From assembly GCF_003841505.1 (NCBI RefSeq), contig NZ_REGA01000017.1, forward strand, positions 1 to 64,000: 64,000 bases of DNA, written 5' to 3'. The stretch comes from Natrarchaeobius chitinivorans. Lineage in GTDB: Archaea > Halobacteriota > Halobacteria > Halobacteriales > Natrialbaceae. The notes under the pieces were generated by a model. That model did no database searches. It had not been told where the DNA came from and saw only the letters and a list, made by a program, of their open reading frames with translations. A program made the translations under genes and the position numbers. Of this stretch, positions 42,542 through 51,203 are shown piece by piece. The stretch's first letter is position 1. Every line of letters starts with the position of its first letter.

Positions 42542-42736
42542 ACCGGGCGAGTCGAGGACCCGGGGCTGATACCGTCTGACAGAACTATTCGATGATCGGT
42601 CGCTCTCTTGTGGCCGTCTCCGATAGTGACGGCCGCGGATTGGCGACCGACGTCCACTGACTTCTGTCCAACAGTATGAATCGGCATCGAACGGGGGAGC
42701 GCAACCTCTTTTTGTCGACCGGTACAACCCCGGTGC

Positions 42737-43636
42737 ATGACCGAATCCGAGGTGGACCTGACGTCCGAGCAGTACGAAAAACACCGCGAAGCGGGCGAAA
42801 TCCTCGCGCAGGTGCGCGAAGAGACGGCCGAGCGCGTCGAGGTCGGCGTGACCCACCTCGAGATTGCGGAGTACGCCGAAGACCGCATCCGGGAACTCGG
42901 CGGCAAGCCCGCGTTTCCGGTCAACATCTCGATCGACGAAGAAGCCGCCCACGCGACCCCGTCGATCGACGACGACTCGACGTTCGGCGAGGAGATGATC
43001 AACCTGGACATCGGGGTCCACATCGACGGCTGGCTCGCCGACACCGCGATCACCGTCGACCTCTCGGGCAACCCGGAACTCGCCGAGGCACCCGAACAGG
43101 CCCTCGAGGCAGCGATCGACGTCATCGAACCCGGCGTCGAAACCGGCGAGATCGGGGCGGAAATCGAGGACGTCATCGACGGCTACGGCTTCAACCCCGT
43201 CGTCAACCTCACCGGACACGGACTCGGCCACTGGGAACAGCACACGAGTCCGAACATCCCGAACCGCGCCGTCTCGCAGGGTACGACCCTCGAGGTCGGC
43301 GACGTCGTCGCCATCGAGCCGTTCGCGACCGACGGCGGGGGCAAGGTCAGCGAAGGGGCGAGCGAGGAGATTTTCTCCCTCGAGCGCGAGGGAACGGTTC
43401 GTAACCGCCAGGCGCGGGATGCGCTCTCCCAGATCACCGAGGAGTTCCGAACGCTGCCGTTTGCGACTCGGTGGCTCGAGACCGATCGAGCGGAGATGGC
43501 GCTTCGTCGACTCAAACGAAGCGATATCGTCCACGGCTATCCGGTCCTCAAAGAGGACGACGGCTACCTCGTCAGCCAGAAAGAGCACACGATCATCGTC
43601 ACCGAAGACGGCTGTGAAGTGACGACTCGGAACTGA
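42737..43636 (+). CDS. map: Methionine aminopeptidase (type II, archaeal)
   Basis: MAP removes the initiator methionine cotranslationally. The 299-residue enzyme has the metal ligands in order: Asp in INLDIGVHIDGWLADTAITV (two Asp), His in VNLTGHGLGHWEQH, Glu in GDVVAIEPFATDGGGKV, and Glu in LVSQKEHTIIVTEDG. The helical insert between the last two (about residues 215-275) marks type II. It stands alone on the plus strand. Confidence 0.96.
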   Translation: MTESEVDLTSEQYEKHREAGEILAQVREETAERVEVGVTHLEIAEYAEDRIRELGGKPAFPVNISIDEEAAHATPSIDDDSTFGEEMINLDIGVHIDGWLADTAITVDLSGNPELAEAPEQALEAAIDVIEPGVETGEIGAEIEDVIDGYGFNPVVNLTGHGLGHWEQHTSPNIPNRAVSQGTTLEVGDVVAIEPFATDGGGKVSEGASEEIFSLEREGTVRNRQARDALSQITEEFRTLPFATRWLETDRAEMALRRLKRSDIVHGYPVLKEDDGYLVSQKEHTIIVTEDGCEVTTRN

Positions 43637-43773
43637 CGGCTCGGAACTGGCCAGGCGGTAGTACGGTTGGCGGCGAAAGAGCAGCGCAATTTGTGGATTT
43701 CCCCACTGGGACGGTCTGCGATGAGTCGTTACCGGCCGATCCCACAACGGCCGGCGATCGACCGGCAATCACT

Positions 43774-43787
43774 CCAGCAAACCGTAT
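43774..43787. repeat. Family-B half element
   Basis: CCAGCAAACCGTAT matches the right end of the family-B repeat at 12359-12372. A possible left partner, TAGTACGGTTGGCGG, lies near 43660. It is in the 249-bp gap 43637-43885, where no gene is recognised. Confidence 0.5.
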
Positions 43788-43885
43788 GATACTGTCGGGG
43801 ATTTCGATGGGGGTGGAGGAAATCGGCCGAAAAAAGCACGGGAGACCGGGGGTGGCAACAGGGACGGCGGTTCAGACGCCTGCGA

Positions 43886-44086
43886 TCAGGCGTTGTTCAT
43901 CCGCTGGCTCGTCCGGTGGCCACACTGTTGACATTCGCTAACGCGGTACGGTTCGCGGGAGAACTGCGCGTTCTCTTCTTTTCTGCTCTCGGTTCGAATC
44001 TGCACCGAAACTTCGTGAAGAGTATCCAGGTCACAGCTCTCACAGTGTTCGGTCATCCCGTTGAATGAGTCATCTGTCGTTGCCAT
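43886..44086 (-). CDS. Small zinc-ribbon protein (DUF7835-like)
   Basis: From the ATG at 44086 (MATTDDSFNGMTEHCESC) the protein has 66 residues. Two Cys pairs (HCESCDL and ECQQCGHRT) about 40 residues apart form a probable zinc beta-ribbon. Small stand-alone ribbons like this are common in halophiles and often bind nucleic acid or protein; the role here is unknown. A longer start lacks family-like sequence. Confidence 0.75.
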   Translation of the reverse strand: MATTDDSFNGMTEHCESCDLDTLHEVSVQIRTESRKEENAQFSREPYRVSECQQCGHRTSQRMNNA

Positions 44087-44189
44087 TATCGAATTCTTCC
44101 GATAGGATTGTCTTAAACCCATGCTTACTATCGAATCGTGAGCCGACCCCGTTCTCGTCGCCCCCTCCCTCAAAACACGGCATGTGAGC

Positions 44190-44330
44190 GCTTCTTACCG
44201 TTTAAATCGAGTTTTAATGACTCATTAACCACACTCTCATAATTGACAATCCGGTAACTTTGTATCATACGTCGGTCAGTAGCTGATGATAATTCCTAAT
44301 GAAGATAATTATTACTTATTAGATGTGTTC
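44190..44330. promoter_or_regulatory. A+T-rich divergent regulatory region
   Basis: Between the zinc-ribbon gene and the HIT gene (321 bp, 44087-44407) the sequence is strongly A+T-rich, with runs such as CTAATGAAGATAATTATTAC and TTTAAATCGAGTTTTAATGA. Several small inverted repeats (GATAATTATTA) could be promoter or regulator sites. No gene is seen. A probable TATA element TGTTTAGG lies about 27 bp before the HIT start. Confidence 0.5.
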
Positions 44331-44407
44331 GATCGGCCTCTCGATAGCACGTCCCCACCGACACAACAGACCGCATCTGTTTAGGACTCCCTCGAGTGGT
44401 ATCGAGT

Positions 44408-44947
44408 ATGGATCAGGTGTTCGCACCGTGGCGGATGGACTGGATCAGACGCGAGAAGAAAAACCCGGACGTCGAGGATTGCGTCTTCTGTGAGCTCCCC
44501 GAGTGGGACGACGACCGCGAGAACCTCCTCGTCGCACGAAGCGATCACGCGTTCGTCCTCCTGAACAACTACCCGTACAATCCGGGGCACGTGATGGTGA
44601 TTCCACGAGAACACACGGGCGACTACGGTGACCTGACCGACGAACAGTTGCTCGATCACGCCCGTCTGAAACAGCGGACGTTCGCCGCTCTCGAGGTCGC
44701 ACTCGAGCCCGACGGCTTCAACGCCGGTCTGAATCTCGGCGAGGGTGCAGGTGGATCGATCGGCGATCACCTCCACACTCACGTCGTCCCCCGCTGGCAC
44801 GGCGACACCAACTTCATGCCTGTCCTGAGCGATACGACGGTGATCGTCGAAGCCCTTGAGGAAACCTACGACCACCTCCACGAGGCGTTCGCGGAACAGG
44901 ATGGTGCGGTCGTTCCGGACGAGGAGTCGGCGGTCGTCTTCGATTGA
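44408..44947 (+). CDS. HIT family nucleotide hydrolase/transferase
   Basis: From the ATG at 44408 the protein has 179 residues. The histidine triad is in SIGDHLHTHVVPRWHGDTNF near residue 115, with upstream VLLNNYPYNPGHVMVIPREH shaping the nucleotide pocket. A Cys-x2-Cys-like pair (CVFCELPEW) near residue 25 suggests the zinc-containing subgroup related to Ap4A phosphorylase. It probably cleaves dinucleoside polyphosphates or AMP conjugates. Confidence 0.92.
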   Translation: MDQVFAPWRMDWIRREKKNPDVEDCVFCELPEWDDDRENLLVARSDHAFVLLNNYPYNPGHVMVIPREHTGDYGDLTDEQLLDHARLKQRTFAALEVALEPDGFNAGLNLGEGAGGSIGDHLHTHVVPRWHGDTNFMPVLSDTTVIVEALEETYDHLHEAFAEQDGAVVPDEESAVVFD

Positions 44948-45072
44948 TCGTCGCTCGATACACCGCCGTCACACTATCGACGGCACATCGCAGTCACACC
45001 ATCGACGTCTCCCCACGGTATCTGTCACAAAACGAGCCGAAATATATGGCTGTACTCGACTGATCACACAGC

Positions 45073-45303
45073 TTGGGTTTCGAATCGCCGCGATCGAAAC
45101 CCATCGGACTGGCACAATTCGTTCTCGGGGCGCTCGTCGTCGTGATCAGTGCCTACGCTATCGTCACGTCGTATCCGTTGCTGGGTGCCCTCGCGGTGGC
45201 GATCGTCCTGCTCGGATATTTCCTGATCCAGTTGCTCATCGAATTCGTTCGCCTCTTCCGTCGGATGGTCGTCGCCCTCGAGCGGATCGCGGAGAACTCT
45301 TAG
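45073..45303 (+). CDS. Small two-span membrane protein
   Basis: Seventy-six residues with two hydrophobic segments (AQFVLGALVVVISAYAIVTS and LAVAIVLLGYFLIQLLIEFV), then a basic end. The only fitting start is TTG at 45073, so the true N-terminus is uncertain. No family recognised. Confidence 0.6.
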   Translation: MGFESPRSKPIGLAQFVLGALVVVISAYAIVTSYPLLGALAVAIVLLGYFLIQLLIEFVRLFRRMVVALERIAENS

Positions 45304-45372
45304 AGCGTGTGAGGGTCGTGCGAGCGCTGTATCCCGCCCCACTCACTCGGCTTTGCCTCGCTCCTTGCGGAC

Positions 45373-45387
45373 GGGGGCTTAGCCCCC
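45373..45387. terminator. GC hairpin between convergent genes
   Basis: GGGGGC and GCCCCC flank a TTA loop, followed by TATAATT. It lies between the small membrane protein gene and the 3' end of the tRNA methylthiotransferase gene and could terminate both. Confidence 0.55.
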
Positions 45388-45397
45388 TATAATTCGG

Positions 45398-46651
45398 CTA
45401 AACGGGCTCGCCGAAGGCGTACATCGTCTCGTGAGCCGTCACCTCGAGATCGACGAAGTCGCCGGGCTCGAGGCCGTACTCGTCGGCGTTCTGGACGATG
45501 ATCTGCCGGTAGGCCGAATCGCGACACTTGACCGAGTCGGCGGTGCCTTCCTCGACGACGAGACAGTCCTCCCGACGCTCGCCGACCATCTCGGCGTGGG
45601 CCTCGCCGACGATCTCTCGCTTCGCGGCGCTCATCTCCTTCGATCGTTCCTTCTTGATCGTCCCGCCAAGCCCCTTCATTTCGGCGGCGTCGGTCCCCGG
45701 TCGCTTCGAAAATCGAGTGACGTTGACCTTCTCCGGTCGCGTCTCCCGGAGCAACGCCATCGACTGGGCGTGGTCGTGATCGGTTTCGGTCGGGAAACCG
45801 ACGATGAAGTCCGTCGAGAGCGTCCAGTACTCGAGTGCGTCGTCGAACGTCTCGACGACCTCGAGGTACTCCTCGACCTGGTGCTGGCGGCGCATGTCGC
45901 CGAGGACGTCGTCCGACCCGGACTGGACGGGTGCGTGCAGGAAGTCGTAGAGTTCGTCGTGTGCGGCGAAGACGTCGGCGAGCTCCCGGCGGATCCCGTG
46001 GACGCCTTTCGGGTTTGCCATCCCGACCCGGACGCGAAAGTCGCCATCGATCGCACAGACGCGCTCGAGCAGTTCGTGGAGTGTGCGCTCGCCGTCGTCC
46101 CAGCCGTAGACGCCGGTGTCTTGACCCGTGATGCGGATCTCTTTCGCGCCGGCGTGGATCAGCGCGCGGGCCTTCTCGACGTTCTCCTCGATCGGCGGCG
46201 AGTCGATCCGTCCCGTCGCGTGCTTCGTGATACAGTACGAGCAGTCGGACAGACAGCCCCGTGCGATCGGGAGGATGCCGACGACGCCGTCCAGGACGGG
46301 TTCGGCGTCGGGCGTCGTCGTCGGACACTCGCCGTTGGTGACCGCCTGGGGGACCTCGTCCCAGTGGAGCACCTGGCCGTCGACGTCGCTCCGTCGAAAC
46401 TCCTCGCCCTGTGCGAGGGCCATACAGCCCGTGATGAAGAGATCCGCGGTCTCGTCGGCCAGCTCCTCGGCCCGACGGAGCATGTTTCGCTCGGTCTTCT
46501 CGACGACGGTACAGGTGTTGAGGATGGCGACGTCGGCCTCGTCGGGGCCGTCGACCCGGTAGTGGCCCGCATCGCGGAGCCGCCGCTCGATCTCCCGGCT
46601 CTCCCCGCGGTTCGACGTACAGCCGTACGTTTCGATGTGATACCGGGCCAT
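45398..46651 (-). CDS. tRNA t6A37 methylthiotransferase (archaeal MtaB/CDKAL1 type)
   Basis: The 417-residue radical SAM enzyme adds a methylthio group to t6A37 of ANN-decoding tRNAs. It has an N-terminal MTTase domain (MARYHIETYGCTSNRGESRE), the radical-SAM cluster Cys-x3-Cys-x2-Cys in CLSDCSYCITKHATGR near residue 155, and a C-terminal TRAM domain that binds tRNA (near 355-417). The tRNA target is inferred from the archaeal/eukaryotic e-MtaB subfamily. It stands alone. Confidence 0.92.
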   Translation of the reverse strand: MARYHIETYGCTSNRGESREIERRLRDAGHYRVDGPDEADVAILNTCTVVEKTERNMLRRAEELADETADLFITGCMALAQGEEFRRSDVDGQVLHWDEVPQAVTNGECPTTTPDAEPVLDGVVGILPIARGCLSDCSYCITKHATGRIDSPPIEENVEKARALIHAGAKEIRITGQDTGVYGWDDGERTLHELLERVCAIDGDFRVRVGMANPKGVHGIRRELADVFAAHDELYDFLHAPVQSGSDDVLGDMRRQHQVEEYLEVVETFDDALEYWTLSTDFIVGFPTETDHDHAQSMALLRETRPEKVNVTRFSKRPGTDAAEMKGLGGTIKKERSKEMSAAKREIVGEAHAEMVGERREDCLVVEEGTADSVKCRDSAYRQIIVQNADEYGLEPGDFVDLEVTAHETMYAFGEPV

Positions 46652-46795
46652 GCTCGGTAGTCGTCGGTCGTACGTCGGTTGCGAGGAGCCAAAAGCCCGA
46701 CGGATCCACGCTCGAGACGGGCCGAGCGTTCGACGCCTCGTCCGTCCGAGACAGCCACCAGTTCGAACGCGCCTCGAGTCGCCGGACCCGTTTTC

Positions 46796-46809
46796 ACAGT
46801 AACCCGTAT
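46796..46809. repeat. Family-B half element
   Basis: ACAGTAACCCGTAT, one end of the family-B repeat, lies 17 bp downstream of the AI-2E-type permease stop, between it and the methylthiotransferase start. Confidence 0.5.
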
Positions 46810-46825
46810 CAGTTGCGTCTCCGAC

Positions 46826-47860
46826 CTACGTCGGTTCACCGTCGTCTCCGAGTCGGTCGTAGTGTTCGTCGAAGACGTTGATCGTGGCGATCAGGGCACC
46901 GATGATGACGGGACCGAAGAACAGCCCCATAATGCCGAACGCGTAGATACCGCCGAGCACTCCGAGGATGATGATCGCCGGACTGAGATCGGCGTACCGG
47001 TCGACGACGATCGGTCGCAAGTAGTCGTCTGCGACCCCGACGACGATCGCGCTGTAGATAGCGAGTGCGATCGCTAACAGCGGCTCTCCGGTCGCGAGGA
47101 GGTAGACCACTGCGGGGCCCCACACCAGAAAGGCACCGATCAGTGGAACGAGCGAGAGGATCACCATGACGAACGTCCAGAACGCGGCGTTAGGAATCCC
47201 GGTCGCAAACAGCCCCAGCCCGGCGATAACCCCCTCGATAATCGCGATCAGGACGTGACCGGCGAGGACGGCCCACATCACCTCGTCGAGTTCGCCGTAG
47301 AAGTCGTCCTGGACGTCCGACGGAAGCGGTGTTCGGTCCCGAATCCACTCCATCAGTTGGTCTCCCTCCTTGAGCAGGTAGTAGAGTACGAAAAGCGCCA
47401 GTCCGAAACCGATCAACGTGTGCGTAAACAGTCCGAACCAGGCCGTCGTCTGCTCGACGATGACCGTTCCGATCTGTTCGGCCGATCCTGCGATCGTCTC
47501 GGTCACGTCGACGTCGACCCCGATTTCCGCTTCGATCCACGCTTCGAGGTCCGCGATCCGCAGGTCCTGCGGGTCGACGGTGGCGAGTATGTCCGCGGCG
47601 TCGTCGGCGATCACTACCGCGACGAGGACGACCGGGACGATGAACCCGACGACCGCGAGGGCGACCAGCGCGAACGCGGCGATCGTCGGCGAGCTCACCC
47701 GCTCGAGTCGGCGCTGGAGCGGGTAGAGAACGAACGCCAGCAGGAGCGCTCCGAGTACGTACTGGAGAAACGGAACGACCAGTTGCCACGAGAGATACGC
47801 GAAGATCGCGACGAGAACGAGGAGAAATCCCTTGCTCCGATTCACACGGGATTCGACCAC
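46826..47860 (-). CDS. AI-2E family transporter (DUF20 permease)
   Basis: The 344-residue membrane protein has about seven spans with the family pattern: first spans FLLVLVAIFAYLSWQLVVPF and GALLLAFVLYPLQRRLERVS, a central soluble part, then FATGIPNAAFWTFVMVILSL and VPLIGAFLVWGPAVVYLLAT. Members export small molecules including autoinducer-2 or act as Na+/H+ antiporters; the haloarchaeal substrate is not known. It is divergent from the DUF547 gene. Confidence 0.9.
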   Translation of the reverse strand: MVESRVNRSKGFLLVLVAIFAYLSWQLVVPFLQYVLGALLLAFVLYPLQRRLERVSSPTIAAFALVALAVVGFIVPVVLVAVVIADDAADILATVDPQDLRIADLEAWIEAEIGVDVDVTETIAGSAEQIGTVIVEQTTAWFGLFTHTLIGFGLALFVLYYLLKEGDQLMEWIRDRTPLPSDVQDDFYGELDEVMWAVLAGHVLIAIIEGVIAGLGLFATGIPNAAFWTFVMVILSLVPLIGAFLVWGPAVVYLLATGEPLLAIALAIYSAIVVGVADDYLRPIVVDRYADLSPAIIILGVLGGIYAFGIMGLFFGPVIIGALIATINVFDEHYDRLGDDGEPT

Positions 47861-47960
47861 GTTCGAGAGGATAAAACCGGCTGGGATTTATCCGGAAACG
47901 AGACTGTCGTATTCAGGCGTCACACTCCTTCAAGGGGCTGGTTCGCCAATGTTAGGTCGA

Positions 47961-48695
47961 ATGTCGACTCAGCTCGATCCGCTCTCGCTCTCGGCGGATC
48001 TGTTATACACGGTGAAAACCGAGGGCGAAGCCGACTGGTTGCGAGAGCAACTCGCAACGCTCGAGCGACCACGGCTGAGACGAGCGCTCTCGAGTCGCCA
48101 GGCGAAACTTTCCTTCTGGCTCAACTGTTATAACGCGTACGGACAGGTGTTGCTCGAGGAGGAGTCGACGCTGCTTTCCGGCAGCGTCCTCGATCGCTGG
48201 AAGTTCTTCGCCCGCGACCGGATTCCGGTAAGTGGCATCTGGCTGAGTCTCAACGACGTCGAACACGGACTCTTGCGCCGGTCGAAACTTCCCTGGGGCT
48301 TTGGCTACCTGCCACGGCCGTTCCCGTCGTCGTTCGAACGGCAGTTCCGACTCGAGGAGTGTGATCCCCGAGTCCACTTCGCGCTGGGCCGTGGCGGCGA
48401 GAACTGTCCGCCGATTACGGTGTACTCGCCGGCAAACGTCGACGAAGAACTGGACATCGCCGTCGAGTGGTACCTGGAAGAGAACGCCGAGTACGATCCC
48501 GACGAGGGCGTCGCGACGATCCCGCGGGTGTTTCGACGGTACCGGGGCGACTTCGGCGGAAAACGCGGGATTCTCGAGTTTCTCCGGGAGTACAACGCGA
48601 TCCCCGACGAGGCGACGCCGTCGCTGACCTACGCTCGATCCGATCGCGCGCCCGACTTCGACCTCGATCTGGAACTGGACGACCTGCGGCCCTGA
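47961..48695 (+). CDS. DUF547 domain protein
   Basis: From the ATG at 47961 the protein has 244 residues; the ATG at 47949 is an alternative. The DUF547 core is visible: KLSFWLNCYNAYGQVLLEEE near residue 55, SLNDVEHGLLRRSKLPWGFG near 95, and VHFALGRGGENCPPITVYSP with a conserved Cys near 140. The fold resembles a papain-like/transglutaminase relative with a Cys-His arrangement, but activity has not been established. No signal peptide. Confidence 0.85.
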   Translation: MSTQLDPLSLSADLLYTVKTEGEADWLREQLATLERPRLRRALSSRQAKLSFWLNCYNAYGQVLLEEESTLLSGSVLDRWKFFARDRIPVSGIWLSLNDVEHGLLRRSKLPWGFGYLPRPFPSSFERQFRLEECDPRVHFALGRGGENCPPITVYSPANVDEELDIAVEWYLEENAEYDPDEGVATIPRVFRRYRGDFGGKRGILEFLREYNAIPDEATPSLTYARSDRAPDFDLDLELDDLRP

Positions 48696-48814
48696 TCGAC
48701 GACTCCTGGTAACTGGCTGACTCTCCAACGGGGCGGCTACGGTCGAGTTCTCCCTCGAGTCGGTTGCGCCCGGATCCTCCCTCGAGACGGTTGCGCCCGA
48801 GCCCTCTCTCGAGA

Positions 48815-48898
48815 TATAGTAACCACTGAACGTCATTGCACACCCGATCGCCAGACGGATCGGCGATCGGTGTGTACATCGTTTCAGTTGTTACTATA
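48815..48898. repeat. Family-A palindromic element (84 bp), intact ends
   Basis: TATAGTAACCACTGAACG at the left and CGTTTCAGTTGTTACTATA at the right form near-perfect inverted ends; the middle GATCGCCAGACGGATCGGCG is itself palindromic. It lies in the 294-bp gap 48696-48989 between two plus-strand genes. The first part of the gap also has a short repeated phrase (CCTCGAGTCGGTTGCGCCCG, CCTCGAGACGGTTGCGCCCG). Confidence 0.9.
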
Positions 48899-48989
48899 GT
48901 TACGACCGGGATCGTGTGCCGAATCCGGACGGAACGACAGACCCGGCTCAGCCGGAGTACTTTTGTCGGTTCCCCGTCTTCGCTCGCTC

Positions 48990-49805
48990 GTGACTACGAG
49001 CAATCGACACGGCGATCCGGACGCCGTGTTCGACCGCGACGAACACACCTGTCGGCGTTGCGGAACGACGGCCGACGAGGACCCCCAGGGGCTTGCGCTC
49101 TATCCGGTTGGAGACGTCTCCGAAACGGGAACCGTCCACGAGAGTTCCCTCGTGACCGTCTGCTCGCCGTGTTTCAGCTCCCTCCGATCGACGCCGGACG
49201 CCGACGTGGTACTCGACGGCGACGAACTCTTCGACCTCGTCCGGGAGACGACCGAACGCCAGGGCGTGACGGTCTCTGCGGTCGCCGCCTTCGCGTCGCT
49301 CGCCACGGAGCTTCCGCACGACCTCGAGGCCGCCGTGTCGTCCGACGAATCGGCGTCTCCCGACTCGAGCGATGCAGTCGCGGACGAGTACGTCCAGGCC
49401 CGGCGCGAAGTTCTCCTCGCGATCGACTCCGTCGACTCGCGTCTCGATCGATTCCACGCCCTCGACGATTCGACCCTCGAGGACGTCGTCGCAGACGCGG
49501 TCGTGGCGTTTACCGGGGCCGGGACGAAACTCCAGTCGGAACTACGCGGCATCGTCGCGCTCGGCGAGGGCGTGGCCGCTTCGCTCGAGCGCTGCCACGG
49601 TTGTTTCGAGGCGCTCGAGGACGACGTCGATTCCTGCCCGACGTGTGATCTCGGCCGTCGCGACGTGAGCGACTGGGCCGGGGAAGACGGTGTGGAGTTC
49701 CACCGGCTGTTCAACGCGATCAACGACACCCTGCTTGCGGCCTCGGAGACGACGAAAACGTTGACGACGAAAACGACCGCCGTCGCCGAACAGCTTCGGG
49801 GTTGA
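48990..49805 (+). CDS. Zinc-binding HNH-like haloarchaeal protein
   Basis: From the GTG at 48990 (read MTTSNRHGDPDAVFDRDEHT) the protein has 271 residues. The N-terminus resembles an HNH nuclease fold with CRRCG near residue 23 and VTVCSPCFSSLRS near 57, but the catalytic His-Asn set is not clear. A middle helical part and a second Cys pair (CHGCFEALEDDVDSCPTC) near 203-220 indicate another zinc site. A Thr/Lys-rich helix ends the protein. Role unknown. Confidence 0.75.
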   Translation: MTTSNRHGDPDAVFDRDEHTCRRCGTTADEDPQGLALYPVGDVSETGTVHESSLVTVCSPCFSSLRSTPDADVVLDGDELFDLVRETTERQGVTVSAVAAFASLATELPHDLEAAVSSDESASPDSSDAVADEYVQARREVLLAIDSVDSRLDRFHALDDSTLEDVVADAVVAFTGAGTKLQSELRGIVALGEGVAASLERCHGCFEALEDDVDSCPTCDLGRRDVSDWAGEDGVEFHRLFNAINDTLLAASETTKTLTTKTTAVAEQLRG

Positions 49806-49918
49806 TCGTTCCCAGACGACGGGTTGGCTCGAGGGCGTGAGCACCCGTCGATCTGATCCAATTCTCGGGTTCTCGAGACAGTCCGGAGCGATCGTGTACC
49901 AGCGTATCGTCAACGGTG

Positions 49919-50647
49919 TTACAGCGTCGTCGTCGCCTCGAGGGCGATGTCGATGGCGCGACCGACGTTGTCTTTGGCCTTCTCGGGAAGTTCGTCGTCT
50001 TCGGTGTCGGTCCCTTTCTGGGTGCCTTTCACGAGGTTGCCGTCGACGGTACAGATCGCGCCGGCGCGGAGGCCGCGGCGGCGAGCGATCGTAAAGAGCG
50101 CGGCGGCTTCCATCTCGATCGAGAGCAGGCCGGCTTCTTCCCAGTCTGCGACGTACTCGTCGGTTTCGGCGTAGTAGGCGTCGTCCGAGACGATCGGGCC
50201 GACGTGGATCTCTTCGCGGTTTTCCTCCGCGGCGTCGACCAGCGCGGAGAGCACGCCGTAGTCGGGGACGGCCGGGTACTCGGCGTTCTCGTAGCGTTTC
50301 GTCGTTCCCTCGTCTTTCGCGGCTCCGGTGGCGACGATCATGTCGCCGATCTCGATCTCCGACTGGAGCGCGCCGGTCGTTCCCACCCGGATGACGGTGT
50401 CGACGCCGACGTTCGCGAGTTCCTCGAGGGCGATCGCTGCCGACGGACAGCCGATCCCCGTCGAGCAGATGGTCAACTCCGTCCCCTCGTAGCTCGCGTT
50501 GACCAGCTTGTACTCGCGGTTTTCGGCGATCGTCTCGGCGGTATCGCAGTGGTCGGCGATCCGGTCGACGCGTCCGGGGTCGCCAGGGACCAGCGCGATA
50601 TCGTTCAGTTCGCCCTCCTCGACCAGCAGGTGCGGTTGCGTTCCCAT
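49919..50647 (-). CDS. udp: Nucleoside phosphorylase (uridine phosphorylase family)
   Basis: The 242-residue enzyme cleaves a nucleoside with phosphate to base and ribose 1-phosphate. It has the PNP/UDP family-1 signature: STGIGCPSAAIALEELANVG near residue 63, VIRVGTTGALQSEIEIGDMI near 87, and the nucleoside-binding LSIEMEAAALFTIARRRGL near 175. The base specificity is not visible; in halophiles a guanosine phosphorylase of this family feeds the pentose bisphosphate route. Downstream partners (PfkB kinase, R15P isomerase) lie just upstream on the same strand. Confidence 0.92.
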   Translation of the reverse strand: MGTQPHLLVEEGELNDIALVPGDPGRVDRIADHCDTAETIAENREYKLVNASYEGTELTICSTGIGCPSAAIALEELANVGVDTVIRVGTTGALQSEIEIGDMIVATGAAKDEGTTKRYENAEYPAVPDYGVLSALVDAAEENREEIHVGPIVSDDAYYAETDEYVADWEEAGLLSIEMEAAALFTIARRRGLRAGAICTVDGNLVKGTQKGTDTEDDELPEKAKDNVGRAIDIALEATTTL

Positions 50648-50778
50648 ACGCCGCGTTCCGTGGGTGACGAGAAAAAAGGTTCGAGAGAGCCGGATCGGTC
50701 GACGCGTTCGGACGGGCTGCTGTCGTGAATCGGTACCGCCGCACCCGGCCTGTATCGTGAGTGTACCGATAAATCGGT

Positions 50779-50792
50779 ACAGTGGTCCGTAT
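50779..50792. repeat. Family-B half element
   Basis: ACAGTGGTCCGTAT, preceded by ACCGATAAATCGGT (a short palindrome), sits at the stop codon of the HalOD1 gene. The same position relative to gene ends is seen for other family-B copies. Confidence 0.55.
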
Positions 50793-51094
50793 CAGTCGCT
50801 CGAGGACACCTCCACGCGACTGGGCTCGACGACGACCGTCGCCCCCTCGACGTCGAACTCGATCCGCCGAACGGTTCGCTCTCGCCCGTCGTTGGTCCCC
50901 GAAAACAGCGAATCGAGCGCCTCCGGATCGACGTACTCATAGAGGTGAGTGGACGATCCGAGGACGTCTTCGCCGCGATACTGCGCCAGCGCGGTCGCAA
51001 CGGCGATGCTGGGCGGTTCGTCCTCCCCACGTTCGTACTGGACGCGTCGACCGTACGCGCCCCGGTCTGACTCGCATGTCCTTCGTTTCGTCAT
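50792..51094 (-). CDS. HalOD1 output-domain protein
   Basis: The 100-residue protein is a single HalOD1 domain: PPSIAVATALAQYRGEDVLG, then HLYEYVDPEALDSLFSG and VRRIEFDVEGATVVVEPSRV. This domain is usually the output module of haloarchaeal signalling proteins but here stands alone. It may be part of a multi-protein relay; nothing around it suggests the input. Confidence 0.87.
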   Translation of the reverse strand: MTKRRTCESDRGAYGRRVQYERGEDEPPSIAVATALAQYRGEDVLGSSTHLYEYVDPEALDSLFSGTNDGRERTVRRIEFDVEGATVVVEPSRVEVSSSD

Positions 51095-51203
51095 GTCTCT
51101 CCGTCACGTCTCCGTGACTGTCTATCAGAACGGCCAACGGCTCGGCCCATATAGTTACCGTCAGACGACACGTTCTGAGAAGGTTGAGAGGCGGTACCGC
51201 ATG

